Of a stretch of 64,000 nt of DNA, positions 19,957 to 29,368 are shown in pieces. Within the stretch, counting starts at the first letter, position 1, and the number at the start of each line of letters is the position of its first letter. Below the pieces are notes generated by a model. That model worked only from the letters and a program-made list of their open reading frames with translations. It was not told the origin of the DNA and searched no databases. Source of the stretch: Sinohyriopsis cumingii (taxonomy: Eukaryota > Mollusca > Bivalvia > Unionida > Unionidae); contig CM068828.1 of the NCBI GenBank assembly GCA_028554795.2, positions 7,829,720 through 7,893,719 of the forward strand, read 5' to 3'. A program made the translations under genes and the position numbers.

Positions 19957-20437
19957 GGAGCTGAGAGAAAGGATTTACCGAGAGCTGGTGAAAATACAAG
20001 TCAAACGTAAAGAACAATTGCATCCATTACGTCACCAGATCTTTAACCACTGGTACCTGAATGGTATAATAGGACTGATTCGTCAGAAATTGTTTCAGTG
20101 GTCAGACCTTGTTGAACAGTTTGAGTTAGTGAATGAACTAAACGTTCGTAATTTTGGTTACTTCGAGATTCACCTACTGCAACGCATTGAGGAAGACGAG
20201 TTAAAGGATTACCAACATTTGTTACGTGGGATCTACTTAGCGGAAGAGGAAACTCCTAAACGAAGTCTGGCGTTTCGGTTACAGTATGCAAGATTTAGAT
20301 TCCCTACTGGAGAACGAAAATGTCTAGTTAGAAATTACGTGTATTGCTTCCGAAACAAAGAGACTATAAAATCAGGTTGCCATGCCACGAATTTTATCAC
20401 ATGTTATCCAACAGATTCCGTGGAAGGAACTCAATGA
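19919..20437 (+). CDS. Small F-box-like protein, copy 2 (172 aa)
   Basis: ATG at 19919 begins MDTLQENILGLPEELRERIY, a paralogue of copy 1 about 235 bp upstream, with the same KIQVKRK stretch. The remainder is predicted helical (NELNVRNFGYFEIHLLQRIE type) and matches no family I know. The same weak F-box resemblance applies at residues ~8-25; if real it would point to host ubiquitin ligases. The 3' end overlaps the ATG of the next frame at 20382. Confidence 0.5.
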   Translation: MDTLQENILGLPEELRERIYRELVKIQVKRKEQLHPLRHQIFNHWYLNGIIGLIRQKLFQWSDLVEQFELVNELNVRNFGYFEIHLLQRIEEDELKDYQHLLRGIYLAEEETPKRSLAFRLQYARFRFPTGERKCLVRNYVYCFRNKETIKSGCHATNFITCYPTDSVEGTQ

Positions 20438-20720
20438 CCATATTCAAGCCGTGGATCATTACCATCGATTATTACAAGAACTTTATCCATTCAATTTGGG
20501 TCGACAAGTGGTGTGTGTCTTAGTGACTTCTTTTCTGGGATTTCGTTTACCAGCCGATTCTTTGTGGACTCTTTACGATCAGTACTTACCACACCCCCAT
20601 GGCCTTCAATGGTCACGAAAAACTCCTTTTGCTCAAAGCCTTGCGTTTTCATCTGGATACTTCTCGACCTCAACAGGAAAAAAAGATTCGTCAACTTTAA
20701 GCTACCCAAGACGTGTATGA
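20382..20720 (+). CDS. Unknown Polinton protein overlapping its neighbours
   Basis: Frame +1 relative to the 19919 gene, opening with MPRILSHVIQQIPW and overlapping its last 18 codons. Amino-acid composition up to about 20600 looks coding (LLQELYPFNLGRQVVCVLV), whereas the part after 20600 overlaps the better frame of the next gene. It could be a separate short gene or the frameshifted C-terminus of the 19919 gene. Confidence 0.4.
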   Translation: MPRILSHVIQQIPWKELNDHIQAVDHYHRLLQELYPFNLGRQVVCVLVTSFLGFRLPADSLWTLYDQYLPHPHGLQWSRKTPFAQSLAFSSGYFSTSTGKKDSSTLSYPRRV

Positions 20721-21105
20721 CGATGTGTGTGTAGCGTGTGACTTACATCCCCATAGGACAGATGTCCGTGCCTGGAAAGAATGGGATTTTGAGGCTTGGA
20801 CCCAAAAAATGTGGCCCAGTAAGCACGAGAGTTGTTCAAGGAAAAAAGTTACTTTTCAACCCGTGTTAGTGACGGTGCCAGAAGAACCCGTCACCCAGGA
20901 CAGGACTGTCGTGGACAGGCTTCAAAGATCCTTTCGGGAGGACACTTGTGTGACCTTACCCCCTATAGAACTGGTCAGAACTTTACCCAAAACATGTTGT
21001 ACAGACACTTGTGTTTATTCCACGTTAATGGTTATCATGTGCCTTTTATCCTTGTACTTAAGCCTTCGGCTTTTATGTATTTTTGTCTTTCGTATTCATG
21101 TTTGA
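20599..21105 (+). pseudogene. Putative C-terminally anchored membrane protein, one stop
   Basis: ATG at 20599. TAA at 20698-20700 interrupts one frame that then runs to 21105. Upstream of the stop is a helix (LLLLKALRFHLD). After it come DVCVACDLHPHRTD with possible metal ligands and a central hydrophilic part. The last ~28 residues are very hydrophobic (VIMCLLSLYLSLRLLCIFVF), as in a tail-anchored protein. AATAAA at 21113-21118 follows. Function unknown; it precedes the packaging ATPase. Confidence 0.5.
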
Positions 21106-21112
21106 AACATTC

Positions 21113-21118
21113 AATAAA
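21113..21118 (+). promoter_or_regulatory. Poly(A) signal AATAAA
   Basis: Eight bases after the stop at 21105. It suggests that the left rightward transcription unit ends here by ordinary polyadenylation, just before the TATA box of the ATPase gene at 21136. Confidence 0.55.
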
Positions 21119-21135
21119 CGTGTTCTGAAAAAAAG

Positions 21136-21143
21136 TATATAAA
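21136..21143 (+). promoter_or_regulatory. TATA box of the packaging ATPase
   Basis: TATATAAA, 54 bp before the ATG at 21190. Confidence 0.65.
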
Positions 21144-21189
21144 CTCTTGTCTTGTTTGTTTTCGTGTCACAAGTGACATTTCTCACACT

Positions 21190-21984
21190 ATGGCTACCTC
21201 TGCTGTCTCTGCTCCCTCTTCCTCCACTGTCAAAGTCATCGACGAACACTTAAATCGTGCCAGTTGGGAGGCTTTGTATCTTCGCCATCCCTTTAACATG
21301 CTCATTGCTGGACCTAGCGGTTCAGGCAAAACCGAATTCGTCAAACGTTTGATCGAACATAAACATCATTTGATCGATCGGCCACCTCAACGGATCGTGT
21401 GGTGTTACAAAGAGTGGTAATCGGCGTACAGCCTCTTGCGAGAAAGTCAAGGCGATTCCATCGTGTTTGTGGAAGGCATTCCTAAAGAAGACGACGGCAT
21501 CGTCTCTGACTCCCGTCAAACCCATTTGGTCATTTTCGACGACATGTTAGGAGAAGACGAAGAAGAAATTAAACTGTGGTTCACGCGCAAAGGGCACCAC
21601 CGTAATGCCAGTGTCGTTTACATCACCCAAAATTTGTTTCAACAAAGTAAAGCCCATCGCACCATCAGTCTCAATGAGCATTACGTGGTCTTGTTTAAAA
21701 GCCCTCGAGATAAATCGCAAGTGCAAGTCTTAGCCAAACAGTTAGGAACACATTGGCTGACTCAGGCGTACGACGATGCCACTCAAACTCCACACGCCTA
21801 TTTACTCGTCGATTTGAAACCTACGACCCCCGAGGATTTGCGATTTCGTACCCACTTGTTTCACCACTGGTGCCAAGACGGAGGGCCTGTCCTGTATACG
21901 TCTCTGTCCTCGACTATATTTCACTCCACAAAAAAAATCTATAAAAACCTCAGACCCTTTTCGTCTGTCTCACACATATTTTGA
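21190..21984 (+). pseudogene. FtsK/HerA-type genome-packaging ATPase, one stop
   Basis: ATG at 21190. Walker A is GPSGSGKTEF (residues ~41-50) and Walker B is HLVIFDDM (~114-121). The motif VVYITQNLF (~142-150) is the sensor region usual in A32-like packaging ATPases of Polintons, adintoviruses and poxviruses. One in-frame TAA at 21418-21420 splits it; downstream the frame is open to 21984, giving about 264 codons, a normal length. The enzyme would drive DNA into preformed capsids. The neighbouring core and capsid genes fit that role. Confidence 0.95.
21940..21947 (+). promoter_or_regulatory. TATA box of the core-protein gene
   Basis: TATAAAAA, 47 bp before the ATG at 21987, embedded in the 3' end of the ATPase frame. 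Confidence 0.65.
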
Positions 21985-21986
21985 AC

Positions 21987-22913
21987 ATGACGTCCCTTCA
22001 GTCGCATCTTCCCGTCAAATTGATTCGTGCCTTGTATGGTATCAGTCGAGAAAAAAAACCACAAATACGAGCTCGTGTCTTAGAAGCTAGTCTCAAAGAA
22101 GTCTTACGATGGTTCACGGTGACCGCACGTCAATTACTCCAAGGAATCATTCAGATTCCTCATCAAACCAAACGCTTTTTTGATCTAAACAAAGTCGATT
22201 TGACCCAACTGGCCGATCCCCGCATCGACACTCAAACCAAAAAACAAATCATTTTGAAACCTGGAGGGAGCGGTACTCTAGGAGGGGTCATCATTCGCTC
22301 TCTCTTAAGATGGGATCCTAATGCCCCCAAACTTCTCCCCAAGAAAAAAGTCAAACGAAGCTCCAAGAAGAAGAAAAAGACCAGGTCCCCAAGAAGAAGA
22401 ACTTCTCCAGTGGCGGGACCCTCCTGTTACCAGACACCACCCCGAATAAAGAAAAGAAGCCCCAAGAAAAAGAAAAGTCCACAGAAGAAAACTAGTCGCA
22501 AGAGAGGCACTTCTTCGGCCAGGACGCAACCTTACACTCGCAAACCACGACCTGCCACGGCGGTGACTGCGTCTCCGGCAGCCTCACGTTCATCCACTTC
22601 TCCGTTGATGACACCAAGAACTGAAGAGTACTTGGAGACGTTGATCACACCAAGAACTTCTCCGTTGATGACCCCAAAAAGAACTTCCCCAGTGACAGGA
22701 CCCTCCAATTTAGTGGCAGTGGCTGCTGCTCACAAAGTACCTTCTCCCAAAATCAAAGTCCAAGAAAGATCGGGCATGTTACAAAGTTTACTGGATTTGT
22801 CCAAGGAAGAACTGGCTCGATTAAGTCCGTTGCGTACCCCTGCACGACGTGTCATGCCTGTCCTGAAGTTGTTACGACGTAAAGACAACCAGTGGCGACG
22901 CGTTCCAGTATAA
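21987..22913 (+). CDS. Basic core-like protein (308 aa)
   Basis: ATG at 21987. Residues ~1-105 contain a helical domain ending in TKKQIILKPGGSG and a hydrophobic stretch. Residues ~110-260 are a disordered, very basic region with SPRRRTSP, SPKKKKSP and SPLMTPRT repeats, typical of DNA-condensing core proteins and of proline-directed phosphorylation sites. The N-terminal domain parallels the next gene (VLKGTIPLPKHQK, KKKMLVQRGG), so the two are paralogues. I infer a genome-packing core role like adenoviral VII or X. Its stop codon TAA is part of the next gene's TATA box. Confidence 0.8.
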   Translation: MTSLQSHLPVKLIRALYGISREKKPQIRARVLEASLKEVLRWFTVTARQLLQGIIQIPHQTKRFFDLNKVDLTQLADPRIDTQTKKQIILKPGGSGTLGGVIIRSLLRWDPNAPKLLPKKKVKRSSKKKKKTRSPRRRTSPVAGPSCYQTPPRIKKRSPKKKKSPQKKTSRKRGTSSARTQPYTRKPRPATAVTASPAASRSSTSPLMTPRTEEYLETLITPRTSPLMTPKRTSPVTGPSNLVAVAAAHKVPSPKIKVQERSGMLQSLLDLSKEELARLSPLRTPARRVMPVLKLLRRKDNQWRRVPV

Positions 22914-22917
22914 AAAA
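22909..22917 (+). promoter_or_regulatory. TATA box overlapping a stop codon
   Basis: TATAAAAAA; its TAA is the stop of the core gene. It lies 64 bp before the ATG at 22973. Confidence 0.65.
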
Positions 22918-22972
22918 GGCCTGTGACCAAGTCGGGGGTATCAGTGTTTTTGGTGCTCCTGAAGACTCAAAG

Positions 22973-23359
22973 ATGTCACCCTCCAGAAAACCCCAAGGAA
23001 AGAAAAGGAAAGGACTACCACCACGTTTAGTCAAACATGAGGACATGTTATCTGTCCTGTCCAAAGCTTCTCCACCTCTACGAAAAAAACTCATTCAATC
23101 GGCCTCCAAAGAGGTCATCGATACCGTGTGCGAATGTTGTTTGAACGTCTTGAAAGGCACGATCCCTTTGCCCAAACACCAGAAACAATGCTTAAGCAAA
23201 CATCGTCACGTTCTTCGCCAAATGGTTCAAAAGAAAATTCCGATTCGTCAAAAGAAGAAGATGTTGGTCCAACGTGGAGGTATGTTACCCCTCTTGTTAG
23301 GTCCCTTGCTGAAAGGAGTCTTGGGAACCATGTTGGGAGGACTGGTGGGAGCAAGATAA
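22973..23359 (+). CDS. Adenoviral pX/mu-like minor core protein (128 aa)
   Basis: ATG at 22973 was chosen over an upstream in-frame non-ATG because of the TATA spacing. A basic N-terminus is followed by a helical domain (KEVIDTVCECCLNVLKGTIP) and QKKKMLVQRGG. The Gly/Leu-rich hydrophobic tail MLPLLLGPLLKGVLG is the pattern found next to capsid genes in Polintons and adenovirus-like elements, where it may disturb membranes or bind DNA. Near the end MLGG-L fits the (M/I/L)-x-G-G-x consensus of adenain, so the protease of this element may trim it. Shares its domain with the preceding core protein. Confidence 0.8.
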   Translation: MSPSRKPQGKKRKGLPPRLVKHEDMLSVLSKASPPLRKKLIQSASKEVIDTVCECCLNVLKGTIPLPKHQKQCLSKHRHVLRQMVQKKIPIRQKKKMLVQRGGMLPLLLGPLLKGVLGTMLGGLVGAR

Positions 23360-23362
23360 AAA
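23355..23362 (+). promoter_or_regulatory. TATA-like box overlapping a stop codon
   Basis: GATAAAAAGG; its TAA is the stop of the pX-like gene. It lies 54 bp before the ATG at 23409. Confidence 0.55.
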
Positions 23363-23408
23363 GGCCCTCGGAAGTCCCAAGATCTCAGAATCGACCCCTG
23401 ACAACCCC

Positions 23409-24053
23409 ATGGAAGGACGAAAACTAGCTTTAGTGCCTTACAAACGATGGATGGAATACCATCGTTGGCAAGAACAACGCACCCCGCATTTACCTCCCAA
23501 TCCCCATTTGAGCGAGATGTCCCAGTTACAACACGAATTGCAGTCCTTGATGGATCGCCAAGATTTGTCCGAAACAGAAAAATCGCAAAGGTACGGTCAA
23601 CTCTTGCAACGACTGCAACTCTTTCACCAGAAAGCTTTAGACGAAACAGCTCTACCCACTCTGAAAGATTTTAAGACCTTGATGAAAAGTTCAGCACCAT
23701 CACCAGTACCAGTACCAGTACCACCACTACCAGTGACCAAGACAGAAAAAGGAGAAGAAGTAGAAGAAGAAGAAGGGTTTCAAACTCCACCAGAAAAAGT
23801 ACGCAAGTTAACAACACCACCTACCTCCAGAATTGGATGGATTAAAAAGATGATGGCCACCCCTTCTTCATCACAAGAGAAAAAGAAAGTGAAGACAGAA
23901 GTGAAGACAGAAGTGAAACAAGAACCGATATCCCCCGCTCAGACATCCTCCTCTTCAACACCTATTGCCGGTCGCACACGCAAAGCATTGCAATCCAAGA
24001 AAATACCCCAAGAGAAAAAGAGTAGCATCCTCCAAGAGTGGGTGTCTTATTAA
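23409..24053 (+). CDS. Conserved-type Polinton protein of unknown role (214 aa)
   Basis: ATG at 23409. The N-terminal part LVPYKRWMEYHRWQ and a following helical region with SETEKSQRYGQLL are of a kind I associate with the gene upstream of integrase in other Mavericks. The middle has a PVPVPVPPLP spacer and an acidic run; the C-terminal part has KTEVKTEVKQEP repeats and basic patches. Probably a virion or scaffold protein; no enzymatic motif. It is intact and lies 21 bp before the integrase ATG. Confidence 0.7.
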   Translation: MEGRKLALVPYKRWMEYHRWQEQRTPHLPPNPHLSEMSQLQHELQSLMDRQDLSETEKSQRYGQLLQRLQLFHQKALDETALPTLKDFKTLMKSSAPSPVPVPVPPLPVTKTEKGEEVEEEEGFQTPPEKVRKLTTPPTSRIGWIKKMMATPSSSQEKKKVKTEVKTEVKQEPISPAQTSSSSTPIAGRTRKALQSKKIPQEKKSSILQEWVSY

Positions 24054-24074
24054 CACACCAACCAACACAAAAAA

Positions 24075-25183
24075 ATGGAAAAAGTCTTAGCCAGCATTTA
24101 CTACGATCCCTCCCATCCTGCAGGTTACGCGGGAGTTCAAAAATTGTATCGTGCTGCCAAAACTCGACTGAAAAGTCTCCGTTTACCTCAGGTGCAACGA
24201 TGGTTACAAGAACAAGCTACCTACACTTTACACAAACCCATTCGACGCAAGTTTGCCAGAAGTCGCACCCGAGTGGAAGGCATCGATCATCAATGGCAAG
24301 CCGATTTAGCCGATGTCTCTCATTTGGCCAGCTACAATCGTGGCTACAAATATTTGTTTTGTGTCATCGACGTCTTTTCCAAATTTGCCTGGGTCGTGCC
24401 CTTGACTTCCAAATCCAGGAGCGAGTTAGTGCGAGCCCTGCAACGAGTGTTGAAACAAAGCGGTCGTCACCCTCGTCGATGGCAAACGGACAAAGGTACC
24501 GAATTTCTGAACCAAGCTTTCCAAAAAGAATTAAAGAAACGTGACATTCATTTTTTTACCACCGAGAATCCCGAAACCAAAGCCAGCATCGTGGAACGTT
24601 TTCAACGCACTTTGAAAGAACGCATGTGGAAATATTTTACGCATCACCACACTCTGAAGCACATCGACATCTTACCGTACCTGGTGCAAGCGTACAACCA
24701 ATCTTACCATCGAAGCATCGGACGTGCCCCGCAAGAAGTGACTCCCGACAACGAAGTGTTGGTGTTTGAGCGCCTGTTTGGTACGTCCCCGACGAGGGCT
24801 GTCCCCAAGAAAAGTGGAGAGTTGACCGTAGGAGATTGGGTGCGCATTGGCAAAACCAAACGCACTTTCGACAAAGGTTACTTACCTAACTGGACGACCG
24901 AATTATTTCGTGTCACTGGACGAGTGCATGGTCGTCATCCTGCCGTCTATAAATTGGAAGACATGAACGGAGAAGTGCTCAAAGGAACGTTTTATTTGCC
25001 CGAGTTACAACGTGTCACCAAAAAAGAAGACGACGTGTACGACATCGAAAGCATTCTCGATCGCAGAACCGTAAAGTGGGCAAACAACGTGTCAAAGAAG
25101 TGAAAGTACGTTGGAAAGGATATCGACCCAGTTTTGATTCTTGGATCGACGCTTCGCAAGTCATCGACTATAAAAAGAAGTGA
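24075..25183 (+). pseudogene. Retrovirus-type integrase with C-terminal chromodomain
   Basis: ATG at 24075. The catalytic triad is visible: D in WQADLAD (~residue 76), D in WQTDKGTEF (~139) and E in IVERF (~175), the D,D-35-E arrangement of Polinton and LTR-element integrases. It would cut the element ends and join them to host DNA, making the 6 bp duplication. The SH3-like region (VGDWVRIGK) follows. A chromodomain starts VYDIESILD, is broken by a one-base shift near 25070, and resumes as VRWKGY...DSWI to the stop at 25181-25183. The chromodomain may steer insertion to marked chromatin. Only the shift inactivates it. Confidence 0.95.
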
Positions 25184-25188
25184 ACATC

Positions 25189-25602
25189 ATGCCCTTTCAC
25201 ACAGACGCAGCTACGTCGACCACTTTTTCACCTAGTTCTTCTGTGCAAGATTTACAAAAACAACCCTTGTGGGGGTGGTGCGGAGAACATGTGCCTAAAA
25301 CGCAAATCGTCTTTTTCTGCCAAATCTTCGTGGTGTATTGTGTCATCGGGGCAGCCATTGCCAATTTGAGTTTGCAACAAGGAGGCAAACAATTGTGGAC
25401 CATTTTATTGAGCAGTTGCATCGGTTACCTGCTTCCCAATCCCTCCCTGAAATTCACTTCGAACGGGAACCACGGGAACCTTGTGTCCAGTGCCAGTGTC
25501 AGTCACCACTCCAATAACAACAACAACGACCCCATTTTAGGCGGAGACACGCCTCTGACGTCCAGTAACCCCTCGGACAGCCACAGAACTCTGGAATTAT
25601 GA
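25189..25602 (+). CDS. Two-helix membrane protein of Polintons (137 aa)
   Basis: ATG at 25189, six bases after the integrase stop. Two hydrophobic segments, IVFFCQIFVVYCVIGAAIA (~40-58) and LWTILLSSCIGYLLP (~71-85), are followed by an Asn/Ser-rich tail. The pattern VPK-x-x-IVFFCQ then LW-x-x-LLSSC-x-GYLLPNPS is shared by small membrane proteins of Polintons and related viruses. It may sit in a host membrane or an inner virion membrane; the exact role is unknown. Its last codons overlap the ATG of the minor capsid gene at 25599. Confidence 0.8.
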   Translation: MPFHTDAATSTTFSPSSSVQDLQKQPLWGWCGEHVPKTQIVFFCQIFVVYCVIGAAIANLSLQQGGKQLWTILLSSCIGYLLPNPSLKFTSNGNHGNLVSSASVSHHSNNNNNDPILGGDTPLTSSNPSDSHRTLEL

Positions 25603-26526
25603 GTTACCAAAACCAATTTTACTTAACCTTACCGAGTGACAGTTCCATGGAGGTGTTTCCCCACAACACGTTGTGCTGCTACACGGCCAAATTACCTCAG
25701 GCCATCCCCTTAGATCACGAAGCCCATTGGGAAGTGGCTTTAGTGGAAATCATTCACCCGACCCAAGTCCTCAATGTCCTTCCCAATCAAAATTTTTTTG
25801 ATGTGGAAGTTCATGACGAGCAAGTGCAAGAGTACTTGGATAAGAATGTCAAATATGACAAGAAAACCCGTACACAAAATCAAAAGTGGACCTACCACTT
25901 GTTCATTCCTCCAGGCTATTATTTTAGTGGTCAACATTTGGTCAGCACCATAGCCTCCAGGTTTAATGTCGTGTTTCTGAAAGCTTTGGAAAGTGTCAGA
26001 AAAAGTGTCACCATGGAATACCACAAAGCAGCTCGTCGCTTCTTGATGAAATTTGACGGGAGTAAAATCCTGTCCATTTTATTTTGTCCTGAATTGTATG
26101 ACATGTTGGGCGGAGACATGGACATGAGAATGGTCATGATCAAGAAAAATTGAATTATCAATCATTTACGACAACGAGTCTTTTAGCAAGTTATTTCGTG
26201 CCCCGGTAGAACTGAACCAAGGACTGAATTTGATGTTCGTGTATTCCGATGTGGTGGAGTACAACGTGGTGGGACACACCTCTGTGCCGTTACTGCGTGT
26301 CATTCCTTTCAAAGTGGATTCTGCCACGAACGCTGACGAGGAAGGTGGAAACACTTATCACGTCCACTGCGAATTTGTACATCCTCACTATTTGCCTGTC
26401 AGCAAGTCGTATTTGGACACGGTCAACATTGCTATAAAAGGAGATCTGGGACAAAATATTCCATTCACCAAAGGAAAAGTCACGGTGAAACTCCATTTTA
26501 GAAAACGGTTCACTCACGACTCGTAA
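25599..26526 (+). pseudogene. Minor capsid (penton-type) protein, one frameshift
   Basis: ATG at 25599 overlaps the membrane-protein stop (ATGA). About 310 codons if read across a one-base shift at ~26150, where an A-run has one base too many. The first part has HWEVALVEIIHP and a FFDVEV strand. The second has YSDVVEYNVVGHTSVPLLRV, HYLPVSKSY and GKVTVKLHFRKR, landmarks of the single jelly-roll minor capsid protein of Polintons. This protein closes the five-fold vertices of the capsid. It lies upstream of the pVI-like and major capsid genes in the usual order. Confidence 0.9.
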
Positions 26527-26529
26527 GTC

Positions 26530-26955
26530 ATGTATCCAGTGTACCAAGTCGTTGCTCGACAGCGAGGACACGGTTTAGGAGATATGTTAAAATCGGCCTT
26601 TCGTTCGGTGGCCCCGGTGTTGAAACCGATGGTAACACGCGGATTGCACGCCTTGAAAGATGCGGCACTGACGCAAGGCAAAGAATTTCTCCAAAATGTC
26701 ATCATCGACAAACAAAACCCTAAAGAAGCCTTTATGAGGTCTGGCAAAAATGTTTTGCTGCAAACGGGCAAAGACATTTTGGGCCGCCGAGACACACCTA
26801 TAAATGCCCTTCACGCTACCGAGTCAGGCATTCAGCAAGGACAAGGCAGAAAGAGACGACGAAGAAAACACCCTTTCACCAGACTTCACACGTCTAAAGC
26901 TAGAAAGGCCAAGAAAAGAAGAACCGTTCGAGACTTAGACGTTTTCGATTATTGA
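26530..26955 (+). CDS. pVI-like minor capsid/cement protein (141 aa)
   Basis: ATG at 26530. An N-terminal amphipathic stretch HGLGDMLKSAFRSVAPVL is followed by helices and a basic C-terminus (GRKRRRRKHP, KKRRTV), ending in acidic DLDVFDY. Position between penton and major capsid genes and the GLG-D start match the gene usually compared with adenovirus pVI, which lines the capsid and disturbs membranes on entry. TATAAAAGG at ~26432 could serve it, 97 bp upstream, further than for other genes. Confidence 0.7.
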   Translation: MYPVYQVVARQRGHGLGDMLKSAFRSVAPVLKPMVTRGLHALKDAALTQGKEFLQNVIIDKQNPKEAFMRSGKNVLLQTGKDILGRRDTPINALHATESGIQQGQGRKRRRRKHPFTRLHTSKARKAKKRRTVRDLDVFDY

Positions 26956-26969
26956 GACACAGAGAAAAA

Positions 26970-28277
26970 ATGATGCACCGAGAATCTTGGGCTTGTTCCA
27001 AGACGGAACTGGACCTGTTTGCCATGCCCCCCACGATGATGACGATGCAAGAATCCCAATGGGTGGAATTTCATCCCGTCTCCTCATTGACCGATTCCGC
27101 TCCCATCGAGTTTGAAATCAAGGGACAGCCCGAAGATTACATCGATCTGAATAGCAGTTACTTGTACTTGAAAGTCAAAGTTCTAGATAAGGATAATGGT
27201 GGAATAGATGCCACTGCTGAGAATATAGCTCCCGTCAACAATTTCATGCATTCCTTGTTCAGCTCAGTGGACTTGTACTTGAATAACAAACTGGTCAGCA
27301 GCAGCATGGATACTTACCCTTACCGTGCCTACCTGGAAAATCTCTTGACGTACGGAATAGATGCCAAGAATACTCATCTCAATGCTTGTGTGCTATGGGA
27401 ACCTGACGAAGCGAAGAAGTTTGAAAAATTTGACAATGACGGCTTTGAGGAAAGACGAAACAAAATCAAAGATGGACAGAGTTTAGAACTGATGGATCGT
27501 TTGCATTTGGACATGTGGTTGCAAGAGAAATATTTGCTAAACGGGGTGGATGTCCGCTTGAGACTGAATCTCAGCAGTGTCGCTTTCCATTTGTTGGCTG
27601 ATGATGATGCTACTAAGACTGGCAATCCTAAAAGCAAAATCGAGGAGGCCAAACTCTACGTACGACGCGTGGAAGTGTTACCTAAAGTGGGAAATGACAT
27701 CAGTCAGACGTTGAGCAGAACGACTGCCAAGTATCCGATCCGACGCGTGGAAGTGAAAACGTTCACCATTCCTGCTGGACAGCGATCCATGATCGAAGAT
27801 CATCTGTTTCAAGGGCAGTTACCCAAACGTTTAATCCTTGGTATGGTCCTGAATTCAGCCTTCAACGGAGCCTACCCTGAAAATCCTTTCAACTTTCAAC
27901 ACTTCAACGTGAAGAAAATCGAAGTCAGTCGCGATGACAAAACCTTGTGTACCCGACCTTTCGAACCTCACTTTGAGAAGAAGAATTACTTGAGATCGTA
28001 CTTGTCCCTGTACGAAGCCACGGGACAGTTAGGAACCAACACCAGTCACGGTATTACGTACGAAGATTACGAAGGAGGCTATGCTTTGTGGGCTTTCGAT
28101 TTCACTCCAGACCAAGGCAGCGACGAGGGACATTTCCACCCTATAAAATCCGGCCATATTCGTGTGGAACTTCAGTTTGCGGAACCACTGGACAAGACAG
28201 TGAACGTCATCCTGTATGCAGAATTCGATAATACGATGGAAATCAACAGTTTGAGAGAAGTCATTCTAGATTATTAG
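26970..28277 (+). CDS. Major capsid protein, double jelly-roll (435 aa, intact)
   Basis: ATG at 26970, with a second ATG next to it. The hallmarks of the Polinton capsid are present: the N-terminal segment with MQESQWVEFHPVSSL, PIEFEI, YIDLNSSYLYLKVKV, NNFMHSLFSSVDLYLN, the central IRRVEVKTFTIPAG, and the C-terminal GITYEDYEGGYALWAFDFTP...FHPIKSGHIRVELQF. Length is normal. No lesion at all, which stands out beside the broken genes around it. The protein would form the T-number hexons of an icosahedral particle. A fragment of a related gene lies at 3625-3712. Confidence 0.96.
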   Translation: MMHRESWACSKTELDLFAMPPTMMTMQESQWVEFHPVSSLTDSAPIEFEIKGQPEDYIDLNSSYLYLKVKVLDKDNGGIDATAENIAPVNNFMHSLFSSVDLYLNNKLVSSSMDTYPYRAYLENLLTYGIDAKNTHLNACVLWEPDEAKKFEKFDNDGFEERRNKIKDGQSLELMDRLHLDMWLQEKYLLNGVDVRLRLNLSSVAFHLLADDDATKTGNPKSKIEEAKLYVRRVEVLPKVGNDISQTLSRTTAKYPIRRVEVKTFTIPAGQRSMIEDHLFQGQLPKRLILGMVLNSAFNGAYPENPFNFQHFNVKKIEVSRDDKTLCTRPFEPHFEKKNYLRSYLSLYEATGQLGTNTSHGITYEDYEGGYALWAFDFTPDQGSDEGHFHPIKSGHIRVELQFAEPLDKTVNVILYAEFDNTMEINSLREVILDY

Positions 28278-28282
28278 AAGCT

Positions 28283-28786
28283 ATGGAAGACTGTTATCCC
28301 TCTTTACCTAGTGGAAAAACTTTGGACATGGAATGTGAGGAGACCGTGGAAGGAGAATCCCAAGACAAAGACGAAGAAGTTGTCATGATGAAGTCGAGAT
28401 GGCCAGAACAATAAGCCGATTTAGTCTCCTGTTTTGCCAAACACTTGGTGGAAAAAATGACGGAATTGATCAAGAAAGAGTGCTATGGATGTCAAAACGA
28501 TCATCCCAGTCAAATTCAACACAATAAATGCCTGATGCTGAGTCAAGAAGAAAAATTGGACGAGTATCTGGACGATGCTTGGAGTCTCATCTCGGACGAA
28601 GACGAGTTGCACCAGTGGTATAAAGACTTGCGTGAACATTCTTGTCCACCATTAACCACTCAAGAGATCCATCGTATCGAAGCTCTCCTGAATCAGAGTC
28701 AGGAGACGAAACGAAGAAACGGTTATTTGTCAGACATTTTCAAGCAAAAAGTCAGGATCGAATTGATGACATATTATTACCTGTGA
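28283..28786 (+). pseudogene. Polinton zinc-cluster protein, one stop
   Basis: ATG at 28283, six bases after the capsid stop. An acidic N-terminus is cut by TAA at 28412-28414; the frame then runs on to 28786 (about 167 codons). The key segment CYGCQNDHPSQIQHNKCLM has three Cys and two His in a pattern that may bind zinc and recurs in small proteins beside Polinton capsid genes. Then LHQWYKDL and LTTQEIHRIEALL. Function unknown. Relic B carries the LHQWYKDL part at 3720. Confidence 0.7.
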
Positions 28787-28808
28787 AGAAGAAAAAAACA
28801 ACACACAA

Positions 28809-29368
28809 ATGGATACCTGGGAACTTTATTAACTTTTGAACCACAGTTCGTATACGGCTTCTTGGAATCCTGTCGTCTGTGCTAAAGATGAACTCCCTCA
28901 TCGCAAACCTCAAGACCATCTAGCTTACGTGATCAACACGGACGACAGTCATCTTCCAGGAACCCACTGGGTAGCCGTTTACTTTCCTCAAGAAGGATGT
29001 GTGGAATATTTCGATTCGTACGGATTGCCCCCTTTGGAAGACGATATCATTGACTTTATGAGAAGAAATGCTCAGACCACCCGATTCAATAATGTGAAAT
29101 TACAAGGCACAGATTCCTTGGTTGTGGACAATATTGTGTGTATTTTCTGCATCATCGCAGCCTGGGCTATTCCTTAGAACATTTAGTAACTCATTTTGAT
29201 CCTCGTTCTTCTTCAAGAAACGATGTGAAAGTAGATCAATGGTTTTGTGACCATTATGCTTATCTTTTGTCTCAAGCTAGGAAACGTAGTGTCCATCAAT
29301 GGCCTAATGACTTCCAACAGTGGAAATCACAATTTCATTCACAACGTTGTCAACCCTGTTTAAAGTAG
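28809..29368 (+). pseudogene. Adenain-like cysteine protease, broken
   Basis: ATG at 28809. TAA at 28830 lies in the first codons and a one-base shift occurs near 29122, just before the catalytic cysteine. The His is in PGTHWVAVYF, the Asp in EYFDSYG and the Cys in the CGQYC segment read in the shifted frame, the His-Asp-Cys order of adenovirus and Ulp1-like proteases. The C-terminal part has HLVTHFDP and DQWFCDHY. It would process virion precursors such as the pX-like protein. At about 185 codons its size is typical. Confidence 0.92.
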
